Made by a program: the position numbers and the translations under genes. DNA of 64,000 nucleotides from LMUY01 sp965199165 (GTDB lineage: Bacteria; Pseudomonadota; Alphaproteobacteria; Acetobacterales; Acetobacteraceae), in contig OZ240681.1 of assembly GCA_965199165.1 (NCBI GenBank), positions 1,302,001 to 1,366,000 of the forward strand, read 5' to 3'. The notes beneath the pieces are model-generated. The model was given only the letters and a program-made list of their open reading frames with translations. It had not been told where the DNA came from and made no database searches. Positions 26,778 through 34,691 of the stretch are shown here, piece after piece (the stretch's first letter is position 1; every line of letters begins with the position of its first letter).

Positions 26778-28451
26778 CTACGCGTATTTCGGGACGTAGA
26801 GCTGTGCCTCGATCCAGGCGCGGATGTCGCTTGGGCGTTCGACCTGGGCCAGGCCCTGATCGAACATGAACTCCACGACGCGAACCGCTGTCGTGACCTC
26901 CGTTTCCAGGATGTTCGACTGGCTGGGGAACAGCCGGCCTGCGGCACGCTGCTCGTCGTCCACCTGGTCGGCGGTCGCCTGCGCTGCGACAACGAAGCAT
27001 TCATCGGTCAACAGTCTCGGCCGGGCGACGTACACGGCGAGCCCGATCGCCGGATAGATATAGAAGTTGTTCGCCTGGCCTGGATGGAAGGTCTTGTCAC
27101 CGATGGTCACGTTGTCGAACTGGACGCCGGCCGCATACAGCGCCCGCCCACCAGACCAGGCGTAGGCTTCCGTTGCGAGGCATTCGGTCTTTTCGGTCGG
27201 ATTGGACAGCGAGAAGATGACAGGCTGCTTGTTGAGCCGGCTCATCGCCTCCACGGCAGGCTGCGTGAACAAGCCCTGCTTCGTGCTCACGCCGATCAGG
27301 ATCGTCGGCTTGAACGCCTCGATGGCGGTCACCACCTCGGGGCCCTCGCTCGCCAGGTCGCGATGATCGAACGGCTTGCTGGCCGGCATCGTCTGCGCGA
27401 ACGGCGCCTTGTGCATTGGCAGGCCCGGGCGGTCTGTCACGACGGCACCTTGCGTGTCGAACATCATGACCCGCTTGTGCGCATCTGCGTCGGACAGCCC
27501 GCCGACCTTCATCGCCGCGATGATGAGGCCGGCAATCCCGATCGCCGCGGACCCGGCGCCGAGGAACAGGACACGTTGGGTCGTCAGGGGCGCGCCGATG
27601 ATCTCCAGCGCCGTCGTGAGGCCGGCGAGCACGATCGCGCCGGTGCCCTGGATGTCATCGTCGTGGCACAGGATCTTGTCCTTGTAGCGATCGAGGATGC
27701 GCAGCGCATCCGTGCCCTTCCAATCCTCGAAGTGGATAAGGCAATCCGGGAACACCGTCTGCACCGCCTGCACGAACTCCTCGACGAGGGCGTCGACCTC
27801 GTGCTCGGGCGGGGGCGCATCGCGGATCCCGAGATAGAGCGGATCCGCGCGCAGCACGGCGTTGGTCGTGCCGATGTCGAACAGCACAGGCAGCAGGCTC
27901 TCGGGCGGCACGCCGGCGCAGGCCGTGTAGAGTTGAAGCTTGCCGATAGGGATGCCCATGCCGTTCGCGCCGATATCCCCCAGTCCTAGGATACGGCCGC
28001 CGGTGGACACGCAAATGGCGCGCACGTCGGCCACCGGCCAGTTCCGTAACACCTCGGCCATACGGCCCTTCATGTCGCGCGTGATGTACATGCCGCTTGC
28101 GCGGCGGTAGATATGGCCGAACTTGAGGCAGGCTTCCGCAATCGTGGGATCATAGAGGATCGGGATGAAGCGGGCTGGGTCGGCCATCACCACGGCGTAG
28201 AACAGCGTCTCGTTGCGATCACAAAGCTCGATCAGATACACGTAGCGGTCAAGGTCGCTCGTCTTCGTGTCGAGCTGCATCGAGACGCGCTCGGCCTGTC
28301 GTGCCAGTGGTTCGACGGCATGAGGAAGCAGGCCTTCGAGTTTGAACCTGGAACGCTCCTCGTTGGAGAAGGCAGTGCCATGGTTACGGACGTGGTCGTT
28401 CAGCAGGTTGACACCTGTGGCATTCATTGAAGCCGGAAACGTTTGATCCAT
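26778..28451 (-). CDS. maeA: NAD-dependent malic enzyme
   Basis: A 557-residue enzyme of the long SfcA/MaeA type that oxidatively decarboxylates malate to pyruvate. Seen: the malic N-domain with YRRASGMYI and GRILGLGDIGANGMGI, the metal-binding HFEDWKGTDALRIL and CHDDDIQGTGAI region, and the NAD Rossmann loop FLGAGSAAIGIAG. Length matches E. coli MaeA. Starts at 28451 or at the internal ATG eight codons later are possible. It is the first gene of an operon with a proton pump and AEC carrier, preceded by two imperfect 25-bp direct repeats. Confidence 0.95.
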   Translation of the reverse strand: MDQTFPASMNATGVNLLNDHVRNHGTAFSNEERSRFKLEGLLPHAVEPLARQAERVSMQLDTKTSDLDRYVYLIELCDRNETLFYAVVMADPARFIPILYDPTIAEACLKFGHIYRRASGMYITRDMKGRMAEVLRNWPVADVRAICVSTGGRILGLGDIGANGMGIPIGKLQLYTACAGVPPESLLPVLFDIGTTNAVLRADPLYLGIRDAPPPEHEVDALVEEFVQAVQTVFPDCLIHFEDWKGTDALRILDRYKDKILCHDDDIQGTGAIVLAGLTTALEIIGAPLTTQRVLFLGAGSAAIGIAGLIIAAMKVGGLSDADAHKRVMMFDTQGAVVTDRPGLPMHKAPFAQTMPASKPFDHRDLASEGPEVVTAIEAFKPTILIGVSTKQGLFTQPAVEAMSRLNKQPVIFSLSNPTEKTECLATEAYAWSGGRALYAAGVQFDNVTIGDKTFHPGQANNFYIYPAIGLAVYVARPRLLTDECFVVAAQATADQVDDEQRAAGRLFPSQSNILETEVTTAVRVVEFMFDQGLAQVERPSDIRAWIEAQLYVPKYA

Positions 28452-28466
28452 TGTTGTAATGTCCCT

Positions 28467-28519
28467 AATTGGAAAAGGTGGATGCAGATCATCATTAGAA
28501 AAGGTGAGTGCAGGTCATC
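28467..28519 (-). repeat. Two imperfect 25-bp direct repeats upstream of malic enzyme
   Basis: Units 28469-28493 and 28495-28519 share 21 of 25 bases, with a common core GAAAAGGTG followed by TGCAG and TCATC, at a 26-bp period. They end about 18 bp before the malic enzyme start. Spacing of 2.5 helical turns and the location suggest an operator for a tandemly binding regulator of this operon. Confidence 0.5.
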
Positions 28520-28591
28520 CTGCGACCGGAGGTCTGACGCATGGGCCAGCTTCCAACTTGAACGGCACAGCTTAGGCCAGTGAGATCACCA

Positions 28592-29416
28592 TCAATGTGA
28601 CAGCATCGTGCAGCGGGCCGAGCGCAGGAGATCTCGCGTGATGCCGCCGAGGGCCCATTCGCGCAGACGGCTGTGGCCGTAGGCGCCAGCCACGATGAGG
28701 TCCGCCCCGCGCTCTTCGGCCAAGGCGTTCAGCTGCGCCGAGTCGTCTTCGCTTGAGGGCCACGCAACGACATCCGCGGTGATGCTGTGGCTGAGCAGCC
28801 AGCTTGCAGCATCTTCCAAACGTATCGAGGCCTGCTCGATCTCGTCAGATGTTGCGATCTCTACGATGGTCACGCGTGCGGCACCCTGGAGCAGCGGCAA
28901 GGCGTCAGCTGCGGCCCGCCGAGCCTCACGCGTGTCTTTCCAGGCCAGCACGATATGATCCAGCGCCAGACCGTGAGAGGCACTCGGCACCACAAGCACC
29001 GGCCGTCCAACTTGCATGATGAGTTCGCCGGCGGCGACGTGAGTGGGATCGGCATGCCTACGCGGCGGAACGCCCGTCAGCACCAGATCTGCATGCCTTG
29101 CCTCGCACGCGACGTAATCGCTGGGCGGTTCGATGCAAATAGTGGAACGCCACTCAAGCCGGGTGGCGGGCCTTTCAACCAGGTCACGGAACTCAGCCTC
29201 CGCAGCATCCAACTCCTTGCGGCTTTCTTCGCGATCCTCGTCGATTATCTCCGGGGAGACGTAGCATCCGTCGTTGTAGAGGGTCTGCATAGGCTGCCGT
29301 GCCGCAATCCCGATCAAGTTGGCATCAAACCGAGTAGCCAATGCGTTCGCCACCCGGAGCAGCCCCGCATTTGAGGCGCCAAGTTCCATGTTGACCATAA
29401 GTGTTGCATAGCCCAC
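28592..29416 (-). CDS. Universal stress protein, two UspA domains
   Basis: About 274 residues with two Usp folds. The second has the ATP-binding signature GAYGHSRLREWALGG near its end; the first has a degenerate loop (VLTGVPPRR). The GTG at 29416 is preferred because GGGGAG sits at the right distance; an in-frame TTG lies five codons earlier. It follows the BON-domain gene with a 59-bp gap, so both are probably driven by box E. Such tandem UspA proteins are induced under hypoxia or starvation and bind nucleotides; the molecular role here is unknown. Confidence 0.88.
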   Translation of the reverse strand: MGYATLMVNMELGASNAGLLRVANALATRFDANLIGIAARQPMQTLYNDGCYVSPEIIDEDREESRKELDAAEAEFRDLVERPATRLEWRSTICIEPPSDYVACEARHADLVLTGVPPRRHADPTHVAAGELIMQVGRPVLVVPSASHGLALDHIVLAWKDTREARRAAADALPLLQGAARVTIVEIATSDEIEQASIRLEDAASWLLSHSITADVVAWPSSEDDSAQLNALAEERGADLIVAGAYGHSRLREWALGGITRDLLRSARCTMLSH

Positions 29417-29475
29417 GTCGCATCTCCCCAAGTTGCCTGGCCCGCCATCCGGAGATGACAGGCCAGTGGCGATAG

Positions 29476-30126
29476 TCAGGCGACGTAGATGTCGTTTTCA
29501 ACCGACGTGGCGCCGGGTGCAGCCCAGGCCGTTGCGGCCGCGGTCATGCGGTCCCCTGGAGAGTGGACCGTGCCGGTGAGATGAACGCGCCCGCCATCGG
29601 CGCTGACCTTCACGTTGTTCTCGTCGAAGAACCAGGAGCGGTGCATCGCGTGAGTGATGTCGTCGCTCAGATTTGCCACGTTCACGCGCGGCTTGAGCGC
29701 TATCTGGTTCGACACTCCGACGACGCCGAACAAGCGGCGGACGTCCTGTTCGGCGGCCTCCTTCTGGAAGAACCAGTCCGCGTTTCCGGTCAAGGTGAGC
29801 CATCCCTTGTCCACCGATATCTTGAAGGCGTCACGCGGCACCGAGGAGTCCCATGCGAGCCGCTCTACCGCTGCCGCTGCAATGTCGTCGTCACCGCGTT
29901 TACGGTCGAATGGCAGACGCACCTCGATCTCTTCTGCGACCGCTTTGACGCCCTTCACGCGTCGCGTTGCCGTCTCGGCTGCGTGCTTCTCGAAGAAGTT
30001 CTCGACATGGCCGGTCAAGGTGACCACGCCGGCGCTTGCTGCCACGCCGATGTGCGCGGCCGTTAGACTGGGTTCCCAGGCGAGTTCATCAAGAACTGCC
30101 CGCTGCAGCTGACTGTCATGAGACAT
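29476..30126 (-). CDS. BON-domain protein, three tandem BON domains (OsmY-like)
   Basis: A 216-residue protein of three BON repeats at about residues 3-70, 78-145 and 150-215. Each has the GVVTLTGHV / GWLTLTGNA / GRVHLTGTV strand and a GVKAV/GVVGVSN/ATSVEN turn. No signal peptide is evident, so it resembles the cytoplasmic triple-BON proteins of stress regulons more than periplasmic OsmY. It is followed by the UspA gene, with box E 85 bp upstream. It may bind membranes or phospholipid; no enzymatic activity is expected. Confidence 0.88.
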   Translation of the reverse strand: MSHDSQLQRAVLDELAWEPSLTAAHIGVAASAGVVTLTGHVENFFEKHAAETATRRVKGVKAVAEEIEVRLPFDRKRGDDDIAAAAVERLAWDSSVPRDAFKISVDKGWLTLTGNADWFFQKEAAEQDVRRLFGVVGVSNQIALKPRVNVANLSDDITHAMHRSWFFDENNVKVSADGGRVHLTGTVHSPGDRMTAAATAWAAPGATSVENDIYVA

Positions 30127-30210
30127 TATAATCCTCCAAGGCTATCGGCACGAGCGTATGCAAGTGCCAGTTGAGAGGTGTGAGGCTAGGTCTCCCAGAA
30201 AGGGACGCCC

Positions 30211-30228
30211 AGTATCGGAAACTACGCA
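30211..30228 (-). promoter_or_regulatory. Box E: putative FixJ-type activator site upstream of BON/USP genes
   Basis: On the minus strand TGCGTAGTTTCCGATACT differs from the consensus at one position (A3C). It is 85 bp before the BON start at 30126. A CCTAGCC element about 26 bp after the core could be the -10. Confidence 0.6.
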
Positions 30229-30233
30229 CGACC

Positions 30234-30563
30234 AATCTGCGACGCTTGCCGCTTGGAGCGCGGGGGGCGTGCTCGCGGTCGGCTGCAATCTGGTCAACAA
30301 CTTGCCCGCTGGCCTCGTCGCCGGCCGGGTCATCGAGTTGGCGCATGTGCCCGAGCACGTGCGGAGCGCGGTGCTGATCGGTGTCGATCTCGGACCGAAC
30401 TTGTCGGTCACCGGCTCGCTGGCAACGATCCTGTTGCTGACTGCTCTACGGCGCGAGGGTCAAAGCGTCAGCGCCTGGGCTTTCCTGAAGCTCGGCGCCC
30501 TGGTCATGCCGCCGGCGCTCCTCTTGGCGATAGCAGGCGCGTTCGCCTCGGCTGAGCCAGGAA
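30234..30563 (+). pseudogene. ArsB-type arsenite efflux pump, C-terminal remnant
   Basis: The peptide runs GCNLVNNLPAGLVAG, HVPEHVRSAVLIGVDLGPNL, SVTGSLATILLLTALRREGQ and FLKLGALVMPPALLL. This is the conserved last quarter of ArsB permeases (NNLPvGL and GVDLGPNLSVTGSLA are hallmarks). The first three quarters are missing, and the frame runs into a different transporter fragment. The regulatory box E for the divergent BON gene lies at its left junction. Confidence 0.65.
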
Positions 30564-30569
30564 AGGAGA

Positions 30570-30725
30570 GTACTGAATTGCAGAACATCAGCTCGGCTTG
30601 GCTCTATCCCCTCATACTGACGACCGGCGCCCTGCAGGCGTGGGGGCCGCCGATGAATGGCGCGCTCGGCAAATCGCTTGGAAATCCCTGGCTTGCCAGT
30701 CTCATCTCTTTGACAACCAAGGTGC
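30570..30725 (+). pseudogene. DMT (YdcZ/DUF606-like) transporter fragment
   Basis: Continuing the same open frame as the ArsB relic, LYPLILTTGALQAWGPPMNG and ALGKSLGNPWLASLIS resemble the first helix and PMN-A-LG motif of YdcZ-type DMT permeases. Homology fades after about 50 residues. The remaining frame to 30994 has a hydrophobic stretch but no family I recognise. Confidence 0.4.
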
Positions 30726-30990
30726 CGACCGTATTTTGCATCCAGATGCGACGGCTCACGTGGCGAAGCCTGCCGGGTCGGCTTTTGTTTGGCACCACCT
30801 CTGGCTTTATGGTATTTGCCCTGCTGCTGGTGGTGGTGCCGATCCGCCGATGCTTCGGCTTCGTAGCGCCGTCGCGAGTCCTTGATCACCTGCGGACGGC
30901 TACACTCGTTTACCCCGATTTGGTCGAGCTTGCGAAAATCCCCCTTAACCTGATGGTCTTGCACGCCCGACCCGCTTGTAGCCACTCGGC

Positions 30991-31701
30991 ATGAGCGGCG
31001 CTGTCGCCATCGCGCGGCTAAACCAGCGGCCTCGGACAGCGACGAGCGGGTGGCTGCGTGCGGCCGTGCTAGGCGCCAATGACGGCGTGCTTTCCACCGC
31101 CAGCCTTGTGTTGGGCGTGGCCGCAGCGCATGGCAGCCCCGGTAGTATCCTGGTCGCTGGCGTATCCGGACTGGTCGCAGGGGCAATGTCCATGGCGGCG
31201 GGTGAATATGTCTCGGTCCATTCGCAAGCCGATACCGAGGGCGCGGACCTTATGCGCGAGCAAGCCGAGCTCCGCGCTGACATCATCGGCGAGCGTGCCG
31301 AACTGGCGGCTATCTATGTCGGCCGCGGAGTGGCTCATGAGCTTGCGGACCAGGTCGCCTTGCAACTGATGGCGCATGACGCGCTCGGGGCTCATGCTCG
31401 TGACGAGTTGGGCCATTCCAACGTCCTGCGGGCGCGGCCGGTGCAGGCGGCCCTTGCGTCGGCTGTTTGCTTCTCGGCTGGCGCCGTCGTGCCGCTGATT
31501 GTGTCGGTATCCGTGCCGGTGCCCGCCTTGATACCCGCGATCGCAGGCACGTCGCTTCTCTTCCTCGCTGCGCTCGGCGCTTTGGCAGCATGGGTCGGCG
31601 GCGCGAGCTTGGCCCCGGCTGCGATCCGGGTCCTGGTCTGGGGCGCGCTGGCCATGGCTGTCACGGCGGGCGTCGGCGCTTTGTTCGGCACGCTGGTCTG
31701 A
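30991..31701 (+). CDS. VIT1/CCC1 family Fe2+/Mn2+ transporter
   Basis: A 236-residue membrane protein. GWLRAAVLGANDGVLSTASLVLG and the MSMAAGEYVSVHSQ segment are the metal-site helices TM1 and TM2 of the VIT family. An acidic cytoplasmic domain (residues 85-145) and three further helices follow. Such proteins export iron or manganese from the cytosol. The ATG at 30991 gives a full-length family member. It may share a transcript with nothing else, as debris precedes it and an NRAMP-like importer follows after 500 bp. Confidence 0.9.
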   Translation: MSGAVAIARLNQRPRTATSGWLRAAVLGANDGVLSTASLVLGVAAAHGSPGSILVAGVSGLVAGAMSMAAGEYVSVHSQADTEGADLMREQAELRADIIGERAELAAIYVGRGVAHELADQVALQLMAHDALGAHARDELGHSNVLRARPVQAALASAVCFSAGAVVPLIVSVSVPVPALIPAIAGTSLLFLAALGALAAWVGGASLAPAAIRVLVWGALAMAVTAGVGALFGTLV

Positions 31702-31708
31702 CGAGCCA

Positions 31709-31726
31709 TAGGTAGTTTCCGACCCT
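31709..31726 (+). promoter_or_regulatory. Box F: putative FixJ-type activator site
   Basis: TAGGTAGTTTCCGACCCT differs from the consensus at two positions near the left end. Downstream on the plus strand are a 27-codon open frame at 31778 (52 bp) and, much further, the NRAMP-like gene at 32201. Confidence 0.5.
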
Positions 31727-31777
31727 TGGACGATGCCACGCGCCGACCCAGAATGGCACCTCGATGGTGGTGCACCC

Positions 31778-31861
31778 ATGAAAACGCAAATCCTGACTGC
31801 GCTTGACGACGGATCACAACAAGCGACCGCATCGAACGCTGGTTTGCCGGCCAATGACTAG
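31778..31861 (+). CDS. Possible 27-residue peptide
   Basis: MKTQILTALDDGSQQ... is followed by a stop after 27 codons. The start resembles the first strand of a UspA-like or stress protein cut short, and it lies 52 bp after box F as other box-driven starts do. There is no clear Shine-Dalgarno. It may be a decayed gene start rather than a peptide gene. Confidence 0.2.
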   Translation: MKTQILTALDDGSQQATASNAGLPAND

Positions 31862-32200
31862 GGCGAAAGACGCGGGTCGCTTGCTGCCTACGCCGCACAA
31901 CCATGCCCAGCGCCGCGAGCAGCAGGTCGTCATACTCAGGCAGGTTCGTCTCGCCAGCGGTATTGATGGTACGACCTGGATGCTACACTTCATGGCGCAC
32001 GGGCCTTGAAAGGCCTCCCGCTTCCTTGGGTCCGCCAGCATCACGGCGCGGCCGGATCAAACCTCACGCGGCCGCAATGCCGAGGCGGCGGTGTGATGCT
32101 GAACGAGGCGATATGCCGGCGCTGAACGGCACTCTCTCTGGCGGTCATGCAGGAAAGCTCAGGATGACGGCCAAATGGTCGGATGCGGCTCTACAAGTGA
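31862..32200. other. Gene-poor stretch, nothing recognised
   Basis: No convincing frame, RNA or repeat was seen here. Base composition is less GC-rich than flanking genes, as expected for decayed sequence after a box-driven gene start. Confidence 0.4.
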
Positions 32201-33607
32201 TTGCGGATCGGCATCATGCGGTGGCACCTTAGCGTGCTTGATGCCCCAGTGACGGCTTCCATTCCCCCGACCACAGCCGGTACGGACCTCACGCCGGAGG
32301 ATGTGAGCCGCTCGAAGGACCGCCTCCGCGTGCTCGATGCACGCCAAAAGAGACGAAAGCCGATGCTGCTGTGGTTGCTCGCCGGGCCCGGTGTGCTTGC
32401 TATGTTGGGCGAGAACGATGGACCGAGCATGCTTTCGTATGCGGCGACCGGTGCCACGTATGGGATCGGGTTCTTCCTGCCATTCATCGCGGTAACCTTC
32501 TTCGCCGCCTATATCGTTCAGGAAATGGCGATGCGTCTGGGAGCGGTGACGCATCGCGGATACGGCGAGCTCATCTTCCAGCGGTTCGGGCCGTTCTGGG
32601 GCTGGCTGTCTGCGGGCGACCTGGTTGTCACCAACCTGATCACGCTCGTGACCGAAATCATCGCCATCCGCGTAGGAATGGCTTATTTCAACGTTTCTTC
32701 CTTCGTCTCCGTCGCCTTTGCTGTCCTGCTGGTCGCCGTTAGCACGACCGGTGGGCGGTATTGGCGTTGGGAACGGTTCACCATGGGACTGGTGTTGTTC
32801 AACTTGCTGTTCGTGGTTGTGGCGGTATTAGCCCACCCCTCTGCGGCGGTGATCACGGATGCCATGGCCACGTGGACGCCACTTCCACACGGCACGATAC
32901 AGGCGGTCCTGCTCATCGTCGCCTCCAATGTCGGCGCGACCGTGACGCCATGGATGCTGTTCTTCCAGCAAAGTGCTTCGGTCGATAAGGGCCTGACCCC
33001 CCGAGACATCGGCCAAGGCCGGCTCGACACTCTCATCGGCACCATCCTGGCCGCCCTCGCCGGTTGCGCCGCCGTCGTCGCGGCGTCGGTGCTGTTCACC
33101 CACCATGTCGATACTAGTTTGCTGCTGGGAGGCACGGGCTACGCCGAGGCGTTGCGGCCGCTGATCGGCGCTCCCGGAGCAGCGCTGTTCGCGCTCGGCC
33201 TCATCGAGGCCGGAGCTGTGGCGATGCTCACGATATCGGCAAGCACGGCCTATGCCGTGGGAGAGGTGATAGGCGGCGCTGGACACAGCTTCAACCGGTC
33301 GGCCCGGGCGGCTCCAGCGTTCTATGCAGCCAATTTAGGGATGTCGCTGGCCGCCGGTGCGATCGTGCTTGTTCCTGGCGTACCTCTCCTGACGATCGCT
33401 CTGAACGCCAACTTGCTGGCGACCGTACTGATGCCACCCGCGCTCATCTTCCTGTTGATGATGGCAAACGACCGCGTCCTTATGGGTAGTCGGGTGAATT
33501 CATGGGCCACGAACGCCCTTGGTGTTCTCATCACCGTCCTCGTCACGCTGGCGGGGGCCGGATACGCGATCGTCGCGTTCGCCAACTCCTTTGAAGGCGG
33601 GGGTTGA
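32201..33607 (+). CDS. NRAMP-related divalent metal ion transporter, non-canonical metal site
   Basis: A 468-residue protein with about eleven membrane segments and the NRAMP layout. Helix 1, where Mn/Fe NRAMPs have DPGN, reads LGENDGPSMLSYAATGA. Helix 6, where they have A-x-x-MPH, reads SNVGATVTPWMLFFQQSASV. So Asp, Asn and Met of the canonical site are replaced, as in the NRAMP-related (Mg2+/Al3+-type) branches. The cargo is probably not simply Mn2+. A small one-helix protein starts 3 bp after its stop. Confidence 0.85.
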   Translation: MRIGIMRWHLSVLDAPVTASIPPTTAGTDLTPEDVSRSKDRLRVLDARQKRRKPMLLWLLAGPGVLAMLGENDGPSMLSYAATGATYGIGFFLPFIAVTFFAAYIVQEMAMRLGAVTHRGYGELIFQRFGPFWGWLSAGDLVVTNLITLVTEIIAIRVGMAYFNVSSFVSVAFAVLLVAVSTTGGRYWRWERFTMGLVLFNLLFVVVAVLAHPSAAVITDAMATWTPLPHGTIQAVLLIVASNVGATVTPWMLFFQQSASVDKGLTPRDIGQGRLDTLIGTILAALAGCAAVVAASVLFTHHVDTSLLLGGTGYAEALRPLIGAPGAALFALGLIEAGAVAMLTISASTAYAVGEVIGGAGHSFNRSARAAPAFYAANLGMSLAAGAIVLVPGVPLLTIALNANLLATVLMPPALIFLLMMANDRVLMGSRVNSWATNALGVLITVLVTLAGAGYAIVAFANSFEGGG

Positions 33608-33610
33608 GCC

Positions 33611-33826
33611 TTGCCCAATGCCGACATCAACAAGCTTAGCCATGGCCACCCGGACGACGAATTATTATCCGCGCTGGAGCCGGACCAACTGGTTGCCGCA
33701 TCATCTCAGCCGTTGCCGCGCTATGTCTTGGGCCGAGCAGCCAGTGTGGCATTGTGGTTGCTCCGTGGGTTTGTCTTGATCATCACTGCACTTGTCATCT
33801 ACACGTTCGTAGTGTCGTTGCGATAG
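33611..33826 (+). CDS. Small single-span membrane protein after the NRAMP-like gene
   Basis: A 71-residue protein with a polar N-terminal half (MPNADINKLSHGHPDDELL) and one C-terminal membrane helix (ASVALWLLRGFVLIITALVIY). It starts with TTG 3 bp after the NRAMP-like stop, so it is almost certainly cotranslated. It may be an accessory subunit of the transporter. No family recognised. Confidence 0.6.
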   Translation: MPNADINKLSHGHPDDELLSALEPDQLVAASSQPLPRYVLGRAASVALWLLRGFVLIITALVIYTFVVSLR

Positions 33827-33864
33827 CGCGGTCCCTCTCTCCACGCGTTTGAAGAAGAGTCAAT

Positions 33865-34125
33865 CTATTTGCCGTCGAAGGCCTTACCAAGGGCACTGAC
33901 GGACGTCTTTGACACACTGGCTGCGCGCCGGCTGCTTCTGCTGGGCAAAAGATCACCATCGAATATTCCATGATTACCTGGGAGCATCGTGCGGCGTGTA
34001 TAGCAAGGTTCATCAGTTTGGCCGAATATATCGGTAGGGTCCTGGTTAGCATCCAGGACGTGGTCCTCAACCGAGGTCACGCCCGGGATATTTTCGGCCG
34101 TGACCCGGATAGCCGTCCGCCATGT
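33865..34125 (-). pseudogene. BON-domain protein, C-terminal remnant
   Basis: In the minus-strand frame ending at 33865 the peptide TAIRVTAENIPGVTSVEDHV matches the last helix and turn of BON domains found at the end of CBS-BON stress proteins. It continues to LGKAFDGK and stops. The upstream half of the domain is absent because the sequence joins, out of frame, the truncated receiver gene. An ATG at 34080 would give a 71-residue product, probably meaningless. Confidence 0.5.
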
Positions 34126-34387
34126 ACTCCGGCCAGATGCCGCTCATGAAGAAATGTGGGACGAGGGCCAGTTGCCGAACACGGGCGGCTGCCGCCACGC
34201 CGCTGCCCGCGGTCAGCCCTATGTCGACGATCATCAAATCCGGCTTGGACCGGCCGGCCGCGTCCACGGCCTCATTCTCGGTAGTGGCCGTTGCACACAC
34301 TGAGTGGCCCAGGCTTTCCAACCTCTCTGCGAGAACCGCGCGGATCTCCGCATCATCCTCGACCAGGAGGATGCGTAGCGCCGTCAC
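34067..34387 (-). pseudogene. Receiver-domain response regulator, C-terminally truncated
   Basis: 106 residues: LLVEDDAEIRAVLAERL, Asp in MIVDIGLTAGSG and Ser in FFMSG match the intact receiver at 17124. After about residue 83 the sequence leaves the family (IWPEYMADGYPGHG) and stops. The conserved Lys of beta5 and helix alpha5 are missing, replaced by BON-domain sequence in another frame. The GTG start overlaps the stop of a 56-codon gene. Phosphorylation switching is unlikely. Confidence 0.6.
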
Positions 34388-34554
34388 GGTCCCGGCTCGT
34401 CCCCGGCGCCCCCTTCATTGAGCCAGACCTCGATCTCTTCATGAGGGATCGCATCGGCCGAATCTTCTGCTGCATAGCAGTTGGCAATGACCTGGCTGAC
34501 CGCAGCGGGGACGCTGAGCGGGCTTGATGCGATGGGCGGGGGCCGATCATCCAT
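34384..34554 (-). CDS. Small hypothetical protein translationally coupled to a receiver gene
   Basis: A 56-residue acidic protein from ATG 34554, with a helix-like SVPAAVSQVIANCYAAE and an acidic tail HEEIEVWLNEGGAGDEP. Its TGA overlaps the GTG of the receiver gene, the usual sign of coupled translation and good evidence that it is real. A variant regulatory box (G) lies 34 bp upstream. No family recognised; antitoxin-like small regulators have similar tails, but this is only a resemblance. Confidence 0.45.
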   Translation of the reverse strand: MDDRPPPIASSPLSVPAAVSQVIANCYAAEDSADAIPHEEIEVWLNEGGAGDEPGP

Positions 34555-34587
34555 TCGTCACGGTGGGCACGACGACGGCAAGAGGAA

Positions 34588-34605
34588 AGAGTCGGAAAAC
34601 ACCCA
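34588..34605 (-). promoter_or_regulatory. Box G: variant FixJ-type activator site
   Basis: On the minus strand TGGGTGTTTTCCGACTCT keeps the TTTCCGA core and CT tail but differs at three positions. It faces the 56-codon gene/receiver pair at an unusually short 34 bp, so a functional site is less certain. Confidence 0.35.
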
Positions 34606-34691
34606 GTAAAACAAAATTCCGTGCAAGAGCTGAACGGCCTATACGGCTATCACACGCTGTTCACGATGCGAATGACACAGGAGCACCGGGT

